NCBI RefSeq assembly: GCF_040054535.1
Contig: NC_090782.1
Location: 22,341,001 to 22,405,000, forward strand
Direction of reading: 5' to 3'
DNA from: Antennarius striatus
Lineage: Eukaryota > Chordata > Actinopteri > Lophiiformes > Antennariidae
Length of the DNA stretch: 64,000 nucleotides
The notes under the pieces: model-generated
What the model saw: the letters and a program-made list of their open reading frames with translations, nothing else
Database searches by the model: none
What the model was told of the DNA's origin: nothing
Shown: in pieces, positions 27,630 through 42,100 of the stretch
Layout of the letters: every line of letters begins with the position of its first letter
Numbering within the stretch: the stretch's first letter is position 1
Made by a program: the position numbers and the translations under genes

Positions 27630-30442
27630 GGGTTTGTTGTTAACTCAGTTTATTTTGGCTGCAGATTGACGCTGTCAGTAGATGGTGGGCAGCCTGCTGC
27701 TCATTGTCATTCCTCATTCATTGTCACATCTCTGGACTATATTCAAGCCTGTTGGAGGACATGGATAGTAAAACAACATCTCTGTTAAAGCCTGTTTCGA
27801 CTTGTCAGATATGTACATAACCATTAGGGCCTCTTTTATCCCAAAGTTAGTTCTATTTTGTTGTTGTTGTTGCTGAAAATAGGCGAATGGCTCCTTTGCT
27901 GTTATTCCTGGTGTGTTGCATTCAATGTCACAAGCACAGAAAACAACAGGGAACAGAAGAGTGCACATTCCTATCTTGTCTTGCTTCAGATGTCTCTTTC
28001 CATTGAGATAAAGAAACCTTTTTCAATATTGTGTATTTGTACCGGTTTAGAATAGCACGAGTTATCGTGAAATATCTGCAGTGTTTTTGGTTGGGATAAT
28101 GACCCTATTAGGGAAGCAAATCCAAAAGAATATCGTAATACAATAAAGTCAGTGTATTTTTCCCCCCTTCAAAGGAGATTCTGTTGTTTTCTCCCTTTTC
28201 AAGGAGCTGTCGGCGTTAACAGCATTGTTTTGCCATGAAACCCATTCAAATCTTTGGAGTCTGAATGAAACAGAAAGAAGATGCTTACCCAGAGTTAAAG
28301 AAACAAAAAGCTAAGATGTGGGATGTCTCTTGAAATGCTTCACGTACCAAACCAAACCAAACCGCAGTGACGGCATGTGTTTGTCATCGTTAACCACCAC
28401 AGAGTGATGTATCTTCACCGCATGAACTATATATGTATTTAGGACGGGGTTGCCTGGCCACGTTTTTATAAACGTACCCACGTCTGTTGGGACATAATGG
28501 CTTCTGATGTAAGCGGACAGGAGACGCATTGTTGACTATTTTTGCTCCATCTTTAGCATCGCCTATTTGAGATTCTTTATAAATATGGACTTCCACTTTA
28601 TCTGCATAAAGTGACTAAAAATGTGACAGGCTTTTCATTGATTGAGCTTGAACAAGAGTGTCTGCTGAATTAATGAAGCGGTCCAGATGTAGATGAGTCT
28701 CTACACCTATAGATTTCCACTGTTCGGCTGGCTGAGTTTTTTTTTCTCTCACCGGATACTCTCCAGACTACTCGTGTGCTGCCTATTGACTAACTTTTTG
28801 TCCATCTGAATGCTCCATTTGTATGGAGAATAATGATTGATGGACTTTGGGGGTGGTTAGGATGGTGTGTTCCCAATCTCTTGTTCCCTTCATCGCCTGT
28901 TAGGGGAATCTGACTTGGCCAGCACTCAGAATGGGATCAGAGCTATTCTGGGGTTGTTTTGGTCAGGCTGGCTGCTGCGTTTGAGAATTGGCCAGGGCTG
29001 CTAAAGTTACATGAAAGTTCAAGCCTCCAAGTTGAAAGCTGGAATCTAATCTCGGGCTGGCAGTTGCATGGCCGGGTCTGGAGGAAGTCAACAATTCAGA
29101 AGAGCAGCGCTTCAAAAGTGATGCAGATTCTTTAGCCTGGCGCTAGACGTGAAGTTTATCTCGTAGTTTTTCTCACGGCTTTTACTTTCTGGTCTGTTTT
29201 TCATTTCATCACTACCCGAGCAGCTGCAGAGGGTCTGGTCTCTATTTCAATGCATTAAAAGTTTGCCTCCCTTTATTTGCATGCATTAAATAAGGCCATA
29301 ATCTTCATTGCAATGGAGAATCTTGTCAACGAGAGAATCTGATCCTGATCACATGGGATTGTAAAACAGTTTTCTGACTGTATTAATAACCCCTAGTCCA
29401 CATTAGTGAGCAAAAGTTTGCATACTACTGGATAGTCAATATTATTTGTTAAATTTTAAAAAAAAATTCCCTAACACCCAAAAATATCTTCATTTTGCAT
29501 ATCTAACAGTATTTCATTGCATTTGAGAAACAGGATTTGAAGAACTTTTCCCCACAAGTCCAACAACATTATAGTATTTCAGTCTGTTGAATACTTTGTT
29601 TTTCTAGCTTCTCCTTCATTCAGATCAAAGAAATCCTCAGAAAATTTTCAACCCAGTTACTTTTGATCGATTCTTCCAGTTTTCCTAACCTCAAATGCAT
29701 TCCGAGATGGTTGAACAAATCTCCAGCTGAGTATCGTGTTCCTTTTTGACAACAGGATCTGATTGTGACGGATTACTTTTTGACATTTTCCAACTCAGTA
29801 CATAGGTTTTAGAAAATCACCTGGTTCAGTGGAGCTTTTTGAAAGTTTTACCCACTTTTTTTCTTCTTCTCAAACTTAACATTTGCTTCTCCATCCATTT
29901 CAATTTGTCAGTTTAGAAGCTAAAATATATTTTGATTACTGTAGTCGTTAGAGCTTTGTTGTTGTGCTGGGTCGTCAGTTGTGTTACAGCATAGCTGGAA
30001 TGCCTGCAGTGGTCGGCGAGCGAGGCTGCATGAGGGCTGCTTTGGCAGAGGGCCATATTGTGCTAGTGAGAAGGCTTGCAAGCTCGGATATATTAGCAGG
30101 GGTTTTTGTAACCATTGTAATGAAACGGTCGGGCTCCCGCGGCCCCTGAAAGGCCTTCCAACGCCGAGTGATTGAGAGCCAAACGAAGAGGAAGCGGATC
30201 AGAGCCTGGCCTCGATCGCAGGGCGAAGAAACTACAGGAAGAGTATGCCATTCACCGGTTGATGCTCAGTACACCATCAGCAGGCTTGTTTCCAGGAACA
30301 CACACACACACATGCACACACACACACACACACTCTTATGAATGCAAGCACTTTAGTGGGGTAATCAGGGATGGCAGATAATTGTCTTGCTCCGAGGCTT
30401 ATCTGAGTATCTCAGCGTCTGGCTGTCCCTGTCTAACTGTCA

Positions 30443-30479
<37 letters not shown>

Positions 30480-30966
30480 TCAAAGCCCGAGGAACATATA
30501 TGACATATTTGATAATGATCACGTCGTCCTAAACACACACACACACACACAGACACACACACCCTCCTCCTGCACCTGTCTGGTGCCAGCGCCTTGAAAA
30601 GCCTTTGTCGTAAATCCCTGGTCTTTGTTGAGAGGTGTCAGTGGTGGGGTGCCTGAGGAGGCCATCGAGGTCGGGGAGGGCATGTGTGTGTGTTTACGCA
30701 CGCATATTTACACGCACTCTTTCTTTGTGTCACGGTAATATGTTGAGTGCCTGTGCGTGTTTAAGTACTGGGGGGTGGGGGGGTGGACACCGTCCACCGG
30801 CTCAGGTGTCATCCGGAGAAATGCAGACCTTTTGTCCTTTGACCTGGGGACATGGCCCTGGAGGGTTGGGTGTCGAACCATCGCCTCTGAGCCTCAGCTA
30901 GTGAGGAGTCATGTTACCTTCGTGGCTGCTACCACAAGGCCAAAGCCTGAAGAGGACTCAGCTGTG

Positions 30967-31027
<61 letters not shown>

Positions 31028-34000
31028 AAGCAACAAGAAACAACCATGAACTCTGTCAGAGGTCTGCGGCACGGTAGGCGTTGATCTATTACGTGATGAT
31101 ATATAAGATAAGAACATCGGATACTTAACTTTCATGTCCCTTAGATGTCATACACATTACAATTATATCAATTTTAAAAAATGCACAAACATCAGAAGAC
31201 AAACTCAAATGTCACACATGAATTTAACTTGTGTCCACCTCGTGTCGGGCCCTCGTCCCCCAGATGTTGTTTGGTGAGTTTGCGCCTCCACCCATGTTCT
31301 CCCTTCTCAGAGCGCCTCTCTGTCTATTATTGGCAGGGTGCCTCCACAAGGAAAGCCACTCATGCCAGCGGGAAAAGGAGGTTAAACATGGTTTGGTGCA
31401 GGAATGTGAGAGAACAGCCGTGTTCGTTTGTACATTCACCAGCCATCTCGCCAGCCCTCCAGTCCACCATCCAGACCTCTGAGCGCACGGACAAGGGACG
31501 CCTTTGTCCCCCATCTGCCTGGCTACACCCTGCCCCGCTCCTGCCCCCCGTCTTACCCCTGTTCTCCATCCTGTTGCACCTCCTCTGCCTCCCTCTTTTC
31601 ACTCGCGGGCCCTCGCCCCAGAATAGCACAGCAGGTCCCCTCTGAAAATAGAGCTGGTGTTATTGGCAGGGTCAAGCACTCGCTCCCTTCTTTCTGCCCA
31701 CATCTCTCTCTCTCTCCTAAAGAATCACTCTTTTGTTTCAGAGGTTTATTCAAAGGAAGTATTAAGCTTATAAAAACTTCACATTTGAATTCTGACAACT
31801 AAAATCAATAAAAGTTTGACTCTCATGCATCCATGCAGACGTCTTCCCTCCAGAGTGTAAAACAGTCAGGTAATCCACAGAGGAAATCTTATTAAAACAG
31901 CTGCTAAATGTAGAAAATTGATGTTTTTCAGTTTGAAGCAGGCTTAAGCTTCCCCTTGGGGGCAAACACGAGAATGCCCATAATTTAACAAATTCCACTT
32001 TAATCACATGGATCTGGTCTGGCTGTGTACCAGCTCTTTCTCGTCTTTCACCAGGTAGATTATTTGGATGTCAAAAATGGGTGTAAGAGTTGTATTTATA
32101 CCTGGGATGGAGTTAATCATAAATACAGGGTGTGTAAAAGGTTCAAGTTGGCATTGGTGCATTGTTTTTTGTTATGAAGGCAGTTGTACAAACTAATGAA
32201 TGTATTTCGACACATTAACGCTGATATTTCCTTTGTTGGGTGTAATGTTACCCAACTAGAAAAATGCATATACCGGTAATTAAGTTTACAGCAAAAAAAA
32301 AAAAAAAAAAGGTTTAAATGTGTGATAGTGTGCCATTAATTATAGTGGCCCAGCCACAGAAAAGCCGTCGTTGGGTAAGCAACTTGTTGAAGAAATGATA
32401 AAACGTAAAAGCCACAGCTCAGTCCCGCAGACTAAACAACAGCTGTCACTCTTGCGTGGAACTCCAGACTTTGAAATTTCACGTTACACACATCTTGTTA
32501 GGCGTGAACTGCCTACGACGTCCAGTCGGAATGGATGTTTTTTCAACTTGAATGATGAGTTACTTATAATGAGTTTTTTTTCCCCTTGCTTATAGACCCA
32601 ACAATCTTCACATTGATGCCATTGCTGCAACCCATTCTTTTAAACTGTTAATTATCTAAATCGCCGTCTAGGTTTGCATGTATGGACCATTTTACTGTAT
32701 TATATAGTGTTCTGATGTTTGTAAAGCAGTGCCTGCTGAATGTACCGTTGTTGGTGGATTACTGGGTTGCATGTAAACCTAATCGCTCCAGGACGCCTTG
32801 AGTAGAAGCGCTTCTTAGCTTGAGTCTTTTTCCTGTCTGTCTTCGCTGGACATCTCAATACAGTTGCTCGTAATCATGGGATTGAGGGGAAAGATTTTGT
32901 CCAACCAGTAATTACACTTAAGACTGGTGGTACCCATTTGCTTCTGTGCATTATTCAAATTGTGCTTTCTTCAACATTTTTTTCTCAGCGTCAAATTTGC
33001 CAGCGTAAATATTTAAACCTGTCCACAAAACGCTCACCAAAAAAATTTCAAAATGCCCCACGTTTCCCTTTTAATCAGGTTTTCCATCGCTCTGTTATTT
33101 TCTCCATAGATGCGCCTGAACTTCCCAATGCCGTTGGTTCCCCTCCCTCAAGCCCAAACCCAACCAAGAAGAGCAGCTCCATCAACTGGTCCTTTCCAGA
33201 CAAGATTAAGTCTCCACGCACCGTACGGAAGATCTCCATGAAGATGAAGAAGCTTCCAGAACTCAGTCGAAAACTAAGTGTCAAGGGGACCCCGAGTAGC
33301 AGTAGCAGTCAACTGGAGCCCAGAGCCCATTCTCCCCGAAACTACGCGAGCGCCTCGGAGACCGCCCCCCATCCCTCAGGCCCTCCCAGGTTAGCTTCGT
33401 CTGGCGGAGGTCCAGCCAGCCGTAACGTTATCTCACGCTACCACCTGGACAGCAGCGTGTCAACACAACACAGTTTCAGCAAGAAGAAGAGCAATGGCAG
33501 CTCCAAGTCCGCCAGTAAAGGCGGTTACCTCAGCGATGGAGACTCGCCCGAGCTCGTGGCGAAGTCTGGGAAGCATGGGTCTGCAGAGGGGAAGGCAGGG
33601 AAAGGCAAGGAGACCGAAGTAGGAGGCGGAAGCTCAAAGGTCAACGGCATGGAGCTGGACATTGATGCCTTCCGTCATTACAGCTTCACGGAGCAGCCCA
33701 AGTGCAGCCAGTACATCTCTGGACTGATGAGCCTCCACTTCTACGGCGCCGAGGACCTCAAACCTCCACGCATCGACTCACGAGATGTCTACTGCGCCAT
33801 CCAGGTGGACTCGGTCAATAAAGCGCGAACCGCTCTCCTCACGTGTCGAACTACCTTCCTGGATATGGACCACACCTTCAACATCGAGTTGGAGAACGCC
33901 CAACACCTCAAGCTGGTGGTGTTCAGCTGGGAGCCCACGCCGAGACGCAACCGCGTCTGCTGCCACGGCACGGTGGTTCTGCCGGCGCTCTTCCGGGTGA

Positions 34001-37000
34001 CTCGTTGCCACCAGCTGGCGGTGAAGCTGGAGCCGCGAGGGCTGATCTACGTCAAGCTGAGCCTGATGGAGCAGTGGCAGAACTCGCTGGACGGAGGGCC
34101 GGATGGAGACAGGGAGCCCCAGGTGTTTGGCGTGGAGGCGTGGCGGGTGGTGGAGAGAGAGAACACCGGACTGATGGTGCCGCTGCTTATAAGCAAGTGC
34201 ATCAATGAGATTGAAAAGAGAGGCTGCCAGGTGAGTACAGTTCGTAGAATCATTTCATCTACTTTTCAGATTTGTAATTACAGTACGTAGGGATGTGTAT
34301 GCAGACCGCTAGGATAAAACAAATGCTTTGTATGATTTGATATAATATATTTTTTGAATAAGAATATGGAGCATCCTTTCGGAATGAGGACTGGCCCTGC
34401 GGCCTGTCATAGCGCTGAATGACTGGGGTGAAACGAATGGATGGAAGCGATGCACCACGCTTCCTGATGTGTCTGAGCCTTCCTGAGGCGACTGACTGCT
34501 TTGTTCACACCAGAGAAAGACTGAAGAGTTAAGAGGCTGACGCGGTGGCGGCGATATTGAAGTGGAGTGTCCCCCCCCCCCGCCCGGATCATGTGATCGG
34601 CTCTTGTTTTGTCCCCCTCCCCCCACTGCCACATTTCATGTGCTCTTTGAAGCCTGGGGAGAAAAGAGAGAGAGGCGGTGGAGTTACTCCTAATTAGACT
34701 TGAGACGGCGGGGGTAAATGTGTTTGGCCACCGTTCCTGACTGATCACTCTAGGGGGGCATGCCAGGGGCAGCGGGTGCCTGGGGGCCAACAGGCAAACA
34801 TTAGGGCCCCTCCGAAGAGCCTGTCTGTCAAATCAGACTCCGCCCCGTGTACTGAGTCCTAGCAGGAGTGTTGTGGGGGAATGCTCTACGACGTTGGCAT
34901 TTAAACTGAAATTAAACACTAAATATGTCACCACTGTGCTACCCCATTATTAACCAGGCATAGTAAATAATCAATACCAAAATCATAGTCATCAAGGGAT
35001 TAATCAGAAAATATCAAATGACAAATCAACACTAACATGGTACAGTCCGACTGGTCATTAAAGTTATGCTTCTATTATGTGATGCCAGTTTCAATGAACC
35101 TGATTATCCAAAAAAATAATAATAATAATAAATTTTTTTTCAATGGTTTTACATTTTTCAAAAATGGAAAACCAAAAGTTTCCGCTCATTTATGTATGAA
35201 ACATATCAGCGTACAGATGTGAGGCTGATGGTGACCTCTGTCATCTCAGGTCACGAATCCGATTCTTACTCTGGAGGAAGAGTCTAGACTTTACTCACCT
35301 CCCAGCTAAGCTATACCTCTCACTTTACCAAAACATTATATGTCAGCTCAGATTTCTCATGTTTGTGTAATTCACTCTACTCCTGTTAGGACATGACTGT
35401 GTGTGATTCCTATTTGTCTCTCCCTCCTATCTGGTTTTTTTTTTTTTTGGGACTTCTCGCCTCTCTTTCCTTCCTCTCTGTTCTTGTTTTTCCATTGACT
35501 TTCACTGTGGAGATGGATTTAAAGTAGACTTTCCGCCAGGTTTGGGTCTAAAAGCAGGTGTCAGGGCTCCCCCAGGTTGCAGACATTCAGGATTTAAGAT
35601 GGGGCTGACACCAGATCCCTGAGGAATTCGAGGGATATGTTACTAAATCACGCAAGGCCTGACGTGCAGCAGTGTGCCTTTACAAATGATTATCTACATG
35701 TTGGATGGAGAGTGCTTTTCAGAGTCAAAAAAAAGAGTGTCCTGAGGGCGTCGCTGAGCTTTTAAGACGTTGGATGATTGCGGGTGTTTTTGTAAAGACT
35801 GCAGACAATGTCTGTGGTACAGACTGGAGTTATGTATGTGAGTTGTGCTTTATCTTGTGTAACTGGGTCATCATTTCTGGAAAAGGGACATTGCTGGTGA
35901 GTTCTTGGCACCATTTGCATGTCAACATGATTTAGATGAGGATGTTTTTTTTTTTCTTTATATTTTGAAAAAGTCTCGCGCTCATGCAAATTTTTTTTTT
36001 TTTTAACGATTCCTATACGTAGAGATCAAAGTTATATTTTGACAGTTTACATGACAATGGTGCTTTTGAAAGATTGTTCTCTGGAGAATGTCTTTATTAG
36101 AAGCATTTCTGAGAATCCACTTGACTTTCTGCTTTACTTTGAGTTTTAACTGGCTGAGTTAGGATTTTCTGTTTTTTCTCCATGTTTTTTGGATAACAAG
36201 TTTAATTTATTTATGTTTTTTTTTACTGCTGTTTGAATGAAACACGGGCAGGTTGCAAGAAAATAATTCAAAAAAGAAAATTGTTCAATGTAGTCATTAT
36301 TATCAGTGAATCATGCCCGGCAGGGCGCTACAATGAAGATGAGAGCGTATCATTATACGCATCTCATGAGAAAGATGAGTCAAGGTTTTGAAGAAGCAGA
36401 AAAACTCTCATCTTTAAAAGATTTTAACGGACATTTAAAATAATCCCGCATCAACGCTCCTGCGAATCCACATTCCTGTCGAGGGGACTTGTTTGGTTTG
36501 GTGGTCATTGTGTCTGCTTATTCTTTGTAGGTCTGGCCTGTCCTGGTGCCACAGGCCATGAGTACAAGCCCTCTTTTTGGTAACAGCTGTTGCCCGCCTT
36601 CGCTCGGCTCTCCCTCCAAAGAGAGACTCTTTTTTTTTTTTTTTTTTTTCTGAATGGACTTGTTGTTCATTGTGCCCAGTGACTTCTGTTTACTCTCACA
36701 CAAAGCCAAATCCCAGTCTAATCTGTCCTCCTCTCTGCCTCTCGCGTGAGCTTTAGTGCTCCACCGGAGGAGAGCCGGTCTGGTGGAGAGACGTTAAAAC
36801 GCTTCTGCACCAGTAAGCGCGTGTGTTTGCGTGGAACCGGACCCAACCCGCCATTCACAGCCAGCTAACTTAACGCGTTGCTGGGGCAACCACACCAGTT
36901 GGACTGCTATGCCACATACCAGACAGACGCATGTAAGAGAAATTATGGTATGTCGGTAGCAGGGCCTAATCCCGGCATAACAAGGAGACCTTTGGTGGCG

Positions 37001-39117
37001 TTTTTCAAGTATTAAATGTCTGCTTCTCGAGGAAATGAAGAGTTCCTTTAAGTCTCACGCTGAGGGCTTAGATTAAAGAAACGTTAAACGTGCGTTCAGT
37101 TTTAAAATGCTGAGTTGTCAACTGGAGATTTAAAGACGTGATTGTAGTTTGGAAAAACACAAGACTTCTTTTCCTTTATTCACTTGAGAATCCATGTGTC
37201 TTAATGGTTAGAAATGGATGTTTCAAATTAATCTACATATAGAGTAAATAAATAGCAAAAACTTTCTTTTACAATTTAAAAAGTGCTTTAAAAATAGTCA
37301 AAATAGCCCCGCTTTTTCTTTATTTATTTTACACAATGGACTGATTTAGTCTTAGCATATTCCTGAGCGTTGAACTCCATTACGCTGAATTTTTACAATG
37401 ATATACGCTCTAATTTCCCTTTAGAAATTGAATACAGCAAGACACAAAGGTCGTATATCTTTGAATGTTTGAAAGAGCCTGTCTGTCTCTGCTGAGGGGA
37501 GGTCAGTCAAGCTGAGTGAAGTTTTATTTGTCTGGTCCAAGTTTGTGTCAAGCCTTTAAAATCTGTAAAACATATGACCCTGCATGAAAAACTCGCTTTG
37601 GACCAAAAAAACCACCAATAAAAAAAATAAATAAAATAAAATAAAAAACCTCAAGAATCAGAGAGCAGACACTCATCTTTATGATGCAGACATAAAACAA
37701 CCAACATAAAATTTTCATAATAAGAAAAAGTCTGAAATAATAATAAAAATGAGCTTATAGAATAAAGTGATAGGAAATGTAAGTCATTTAATTCACTTAA
37801 ATTTGAAAGTTCCAGTGGGGAAACCAGTGACCGGTGATTTTTCTTTTTTTGTGTGTCAAATACTTTCAATTAGAATGTGAAATCCTAGAAAAGTTAAATA
37901 TACAACAGAGGGGTATAAAATCTCACTGGGTGTCAGCTGTCTAAGTGAGCTGCCATTCGACAGAGATAAAACAGACACGGATTTTCTGTGAAAGTAGTTT
38001 TGGCTTCCGTCCACCGCATTGTTTGAGCTCAGACGCAGAATGTGATCAATAGGGTTGTAAAAATGTCTGTCTCTCCGTCAAATGCTTTGTTTGCTTGACC
38101 TACTTATGTGCTTCCAGGTGGTGGGTCTCTATCGCTTGTGCGGATCTGCGGCCGTGAAGAAGGAACTACGTGAGGCGTTCGAGAGAGACAGCAACGCCGT
38201 GGAGCTGTGTGAAAACACCTATCCAGACGTCAACGTCATCACAGGTAAACCGATCGATGCTAATATGCATCTAACTATAGAGGATTCCCAAGAGTTCAGA
38301 ACCCGCTCTTCTTTGGAGTATTACTAAATGAGGAACGCTCAGATTTCATAAAAAACAGACGGAACAAGTGGTTCCAGATAAAGTCTACGAGTCGTAAAGT
38401 TTAGAGTTCTCCTTCATTGACAAAACATAGATGTATGAATCACAGGCTTTGTTTTCCACATCTACATCAAGATCAGGATCCAGAGAGCAAAGAAACATCA
38501 GAGAGATTCTTAGAGAAGTTTAGATTTCATTTGAGCCATGGTCGGGCCCCGGACTCAGGTGGGGAGTCCGTTTCACCAAAATGAGAATGGTGGATGTAGT
38601 CGTTGAAGTCTGACAGTGCCTTTATAAGGTTAAAGATGTTTGAAATGTTTTGTGCAGGTATGTTTCAGAAACATTTGTCAGCTTCAAAGTCAGAGGAGCA
38701 TTGGTGGCTCAATATTTATTTATAATATTTATGCAGAAGCTTTTAAGCAAAGATTTCACAGTTCTTCCTACAAAATGAAAAGCATCTTGATTAAAATATC
38801 ACAAAAAATGTCACTAGAAAACTAGAAACTTCAAGCTGAGTAAATACAGGAGGGAGCAGAAATAGCTTAGAAGAATGCAAATGATTTACGACGGTAAGAG
38901 CTTGTGGAACATGTGCATTGATAGTAAAATAAACAGGACGTTAACCAGATGGAGTCTGGATTCGGTATCGATCCACATCGCTCCCCACTATGCGTGTCTG
39001 AACTGGTGTGTCTGCAAATAGGTCAGCACATGTGTACATTGATGAGACTGCTGTTTGTCGTGAAAGCATTCCAGCAGCGAACTAACAGTAAAGACCGATG
39101 CCTAAAGGAAGGGCTCA

Positions 39118-39156
<39 letters not shown>

Positions 39157-42100
39157 TGTCCTTAAGGTTGGTGGTTGAGGCTAGTCTTTTGCTGTCCCCT
39201 TCCAGGTCACTTTTAATCACATAAAACGAATATCACTAACTGAATTAAAAAAAAAAAAAAAGTAAAATAATTTTTTAATAACGATAAAAAAATTTTTTTT
39301 TATTGTTCTGAAGAAAAAAAATAGCTGGAATTTGAATGCATGCTTTACTTTTTAAAGCATTCAATCACCTGTCACAGTTTCAAGTGGCATCAAACGTGTC
39401 TGTCAATCATGTTTGACTCTTCAACTTTCAAAAACGGTCATATCTCCACATTGCACAGCCTCCCCCCCCCTTCGAGGGGGTGGGGGGGTGGGGGGTATAA
39501 AGATGTACAAAATGACTTGGTCATGATTTTTGTTTCTCCCACAAAAAGAGGAAGACCGTGGAAACCCCTGGCATTGTAGGAGCTGCTGTTGGTTTTGGGA
39601 AGAGGCCCCGTATAGGCGTCGTGCTATCACGCCTGCTTTGATCCGCATGCATTTGCATGGCAGGGCAAAAAACACAGATAACAGTTGAGCGGGTTAGAAA
39701 AAAAGGGCCAGCACCAGTGCGGATTGTTGGTTTTTGCTCACTGCCTAAATTTGCTCCACCAAGCGAGTTGCTGTTGCAGATGGGACCGAGTGGGAGAGGG
39801 AAGCGAGAGGGGGAAGGGAGGTAGATGATGGGTTTGTGGTGCATGCTGCAAAAAACAACAATCTCCTAGCTTATTGAGCTTTTTAAGAACTTTTTTTTTT
39901 TTACCTTCTAATTTCCTCGGATAAATTAACGGTTACATTGAAATGTCCCCTCGTGTTACGTCACCCAATGTAAGACATGAAGGCCGCTTAATGGATTAAC
40001 AAAGTTTCTCTAGTGTGGAGTCAGACTAGAGGCTAATAAGTGAACAGCAATGATGAGGTAAGAGGTCTGCCCCAACACACTGCTAATTTGAAAGAGGAGG
40101 TAGTTAAAGGGATTATCCAGGGATCAGAGTTCAATCCGAAGCTTGGAAACATGCTCAGTGTACAAAACTGTGTTCATTTTAAATGCACTCCTTTGTTTTT
40201 AATCACAACTTAGTCAAAAGAGCCCACAGTTTTTAGCTAAATGAGCAACAAGCTTCAGATGTAGACGTACGTCGGTACAGATGGAGCCTCCTGTCTGTAC
40301 TCTCCATTCAATGTATATTTGTCCATGTTTGCCCAGTGTTTACACTCAGTTTAAATCCGTTTACTCATCACTGCCCTCTTGTGGACAAATTGATGCCAAC
40401 GTAAAAGAGTCAACTGAGTTTGACCAGCACACAGTTGCTATACTCTTAAATGAATTGTGAATAAATGAGTCGTTAAATGTCACATAAGTGACGATTTGGT
40501 TCTACACTGGTGAAACAAAAGTAACCCAAGTCACCGCATTTGTAAAATATGTTTGCAGACAAATGTTTTTGTACCCTGCCTGTTGGTAGAAGGTAGAAAG
40601 CGCTTTATGCGTTTCATTTCAAGGTGTTTTGAAGCATTTATTAAGTCTGTCCTGACTGGACAACTCTAAAATTCTAAAACTGATCAAACCAACTGACTGA
40701 CCAGGGTAACCATAGATCAACTTTACATTTAAACTGACCACATGTGGCCTAGAAGGGGTGATGTTCTTACCTGAATGTAAAGCTCTACCATCTCTACCTT
40801 TAAAACATCATGAAATCCACATAACCGGTGACACTGTTAAATTTAGGATTGCCTTATCCCCAGTTTTCCGTTGCGCTTCCCAGTGACCTTTTTGTGTTGT
40901 CATAAAGCTTGAACAGATAGAAACAAAGTCAAAACATGAACTGATGTTTTTCAGCCCCAGTAGGAATATTTCACTCAATATTTTAAGTCTTTCCCCTCAG
41001 AGCGTCGTTTGGCACCAGTGCCTGCTGTATTTTCAGACCCTTCTTGTTTTAATAAAACAAATGTAGAACTCATCACTGTGGAACAAGTTTGGTTTTGGAG
41101 GACACTTGATGACCTTAAGCAATGATTAAACCCTCAGCTCAACCTGTTTTGGTCTTTGTGTTGAAACAAAGCCTCTGAAGTGAACTGGTGACAGGAAGCT
41201 GGTGGAGACATTGGTCCCCTGTCTTCAGGAGCTCGCGTGTCTCAAACCCTGCCGGCTGAAGATCTCACTGCAGTTATTGATCCTCATTTGCGGTCTTTAC
41301 GTTGCCTTGTCTGACTCGTCTTTTCCGTAGTCAACTTCCCTGCCTTGCCCCCACCCCTCCACCCTCAGCAGTACTCCAGTGAAGACATGGAAAGTCATTA
41401 ACAAGTGCCCCCTTTGTTGCCGAACAAACACAGATGGTATTTGGCTCACGCATGGGGGATTAGCTGCACCCTGGGCCGGCCTGGGGAGGCAGGCAACCAC
41501 TTTACAAAGAACTGCAGGCCTGTGTGGGTGTCAGAATAATTCTCAAAGTGCAGGTCGGGGATCAGAATTGGGCACAGGAGCACGACTGTTTCCAGAGTTA
41601 GGAATGGGGGGTTTGCTCATTTGGGGTTTTTGAGGGTTGTGGAAAAGTTGACAAGACCACAGTGCACAAGCTTCGCCGCGCCGCAAGGCAGAAACTCACA
41701 CATCCCCTCTGGCCCCCCCTAGTGCTGTGGGGGCATGCGGGACAGCGGAGAGAGGGGGAAGGGGGGGTGGCGGGCGGAGAACAAACCCCCATTTGTTCTC
41801 CAGACAAGGCGTTGACTGCAGCACTGACAAGAGGAGTGACCTTACGCTTTGTTTGAACAACAGGTCAAAGGTAGAGCCGTGCCCCAATGCATTGTGTGCC
41901 TTGTAGTGTTTGGTGGCACATTTGGAACACCGAAACATCGGAATTAATTTAGAAATAAGAGCATTACATAAGACGTAAACGTGGGTTTTTGTATCTCTGC
42001 TGGGATGAAGCCAAACGCCAACGGTTTCAAATACCGACGCCGACACCTCGGCTGTAAGGTAAAGCCAAGCACCTGCAGGTGAAGCACACCTGTTCTCCCC

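Larger units (their letters stand above)
25531..33109 (+). other. SYDE2: SYDE2 intron 3
   Basis: 7.6 kb, noncoding. It is rich in CA/GT microsatellites (27562-27628, 30299-30333, 30447-30477, 30533-30562, 30969-31025) and has CCAT tetranucleotides at 26922-26960. A stretch beginning near 29400 (GAGCAAAAGTTTGCATAC) may be an old DNA-transposon fragment, but no second terminus was found. No exon was recognised. Confidence 0.65.

Noticed and set aside
31181..31645. 154-codon frame in SYDE2 intron 3
   Set aside because: It is Pro/Ser/Leu-rich with no domain, has open frames on both strands from base composition, and no splice sites fit the SYDE2 phases.
33843..34208. Alternate frame within SYDE2 exon 4
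   Set aside because: It lies inside the C2 and RhoGAP coding region in the wrong frame, with only Gly/Ala/Arg-rich content.
35232..35255. Inverted GTGACCT/AGGTCAC pair as a nuclear-receptor everted repeat
   Set aside because: The ten-base spacer is not a standard spacing and seven-base arms are not rare enough to claim a site.
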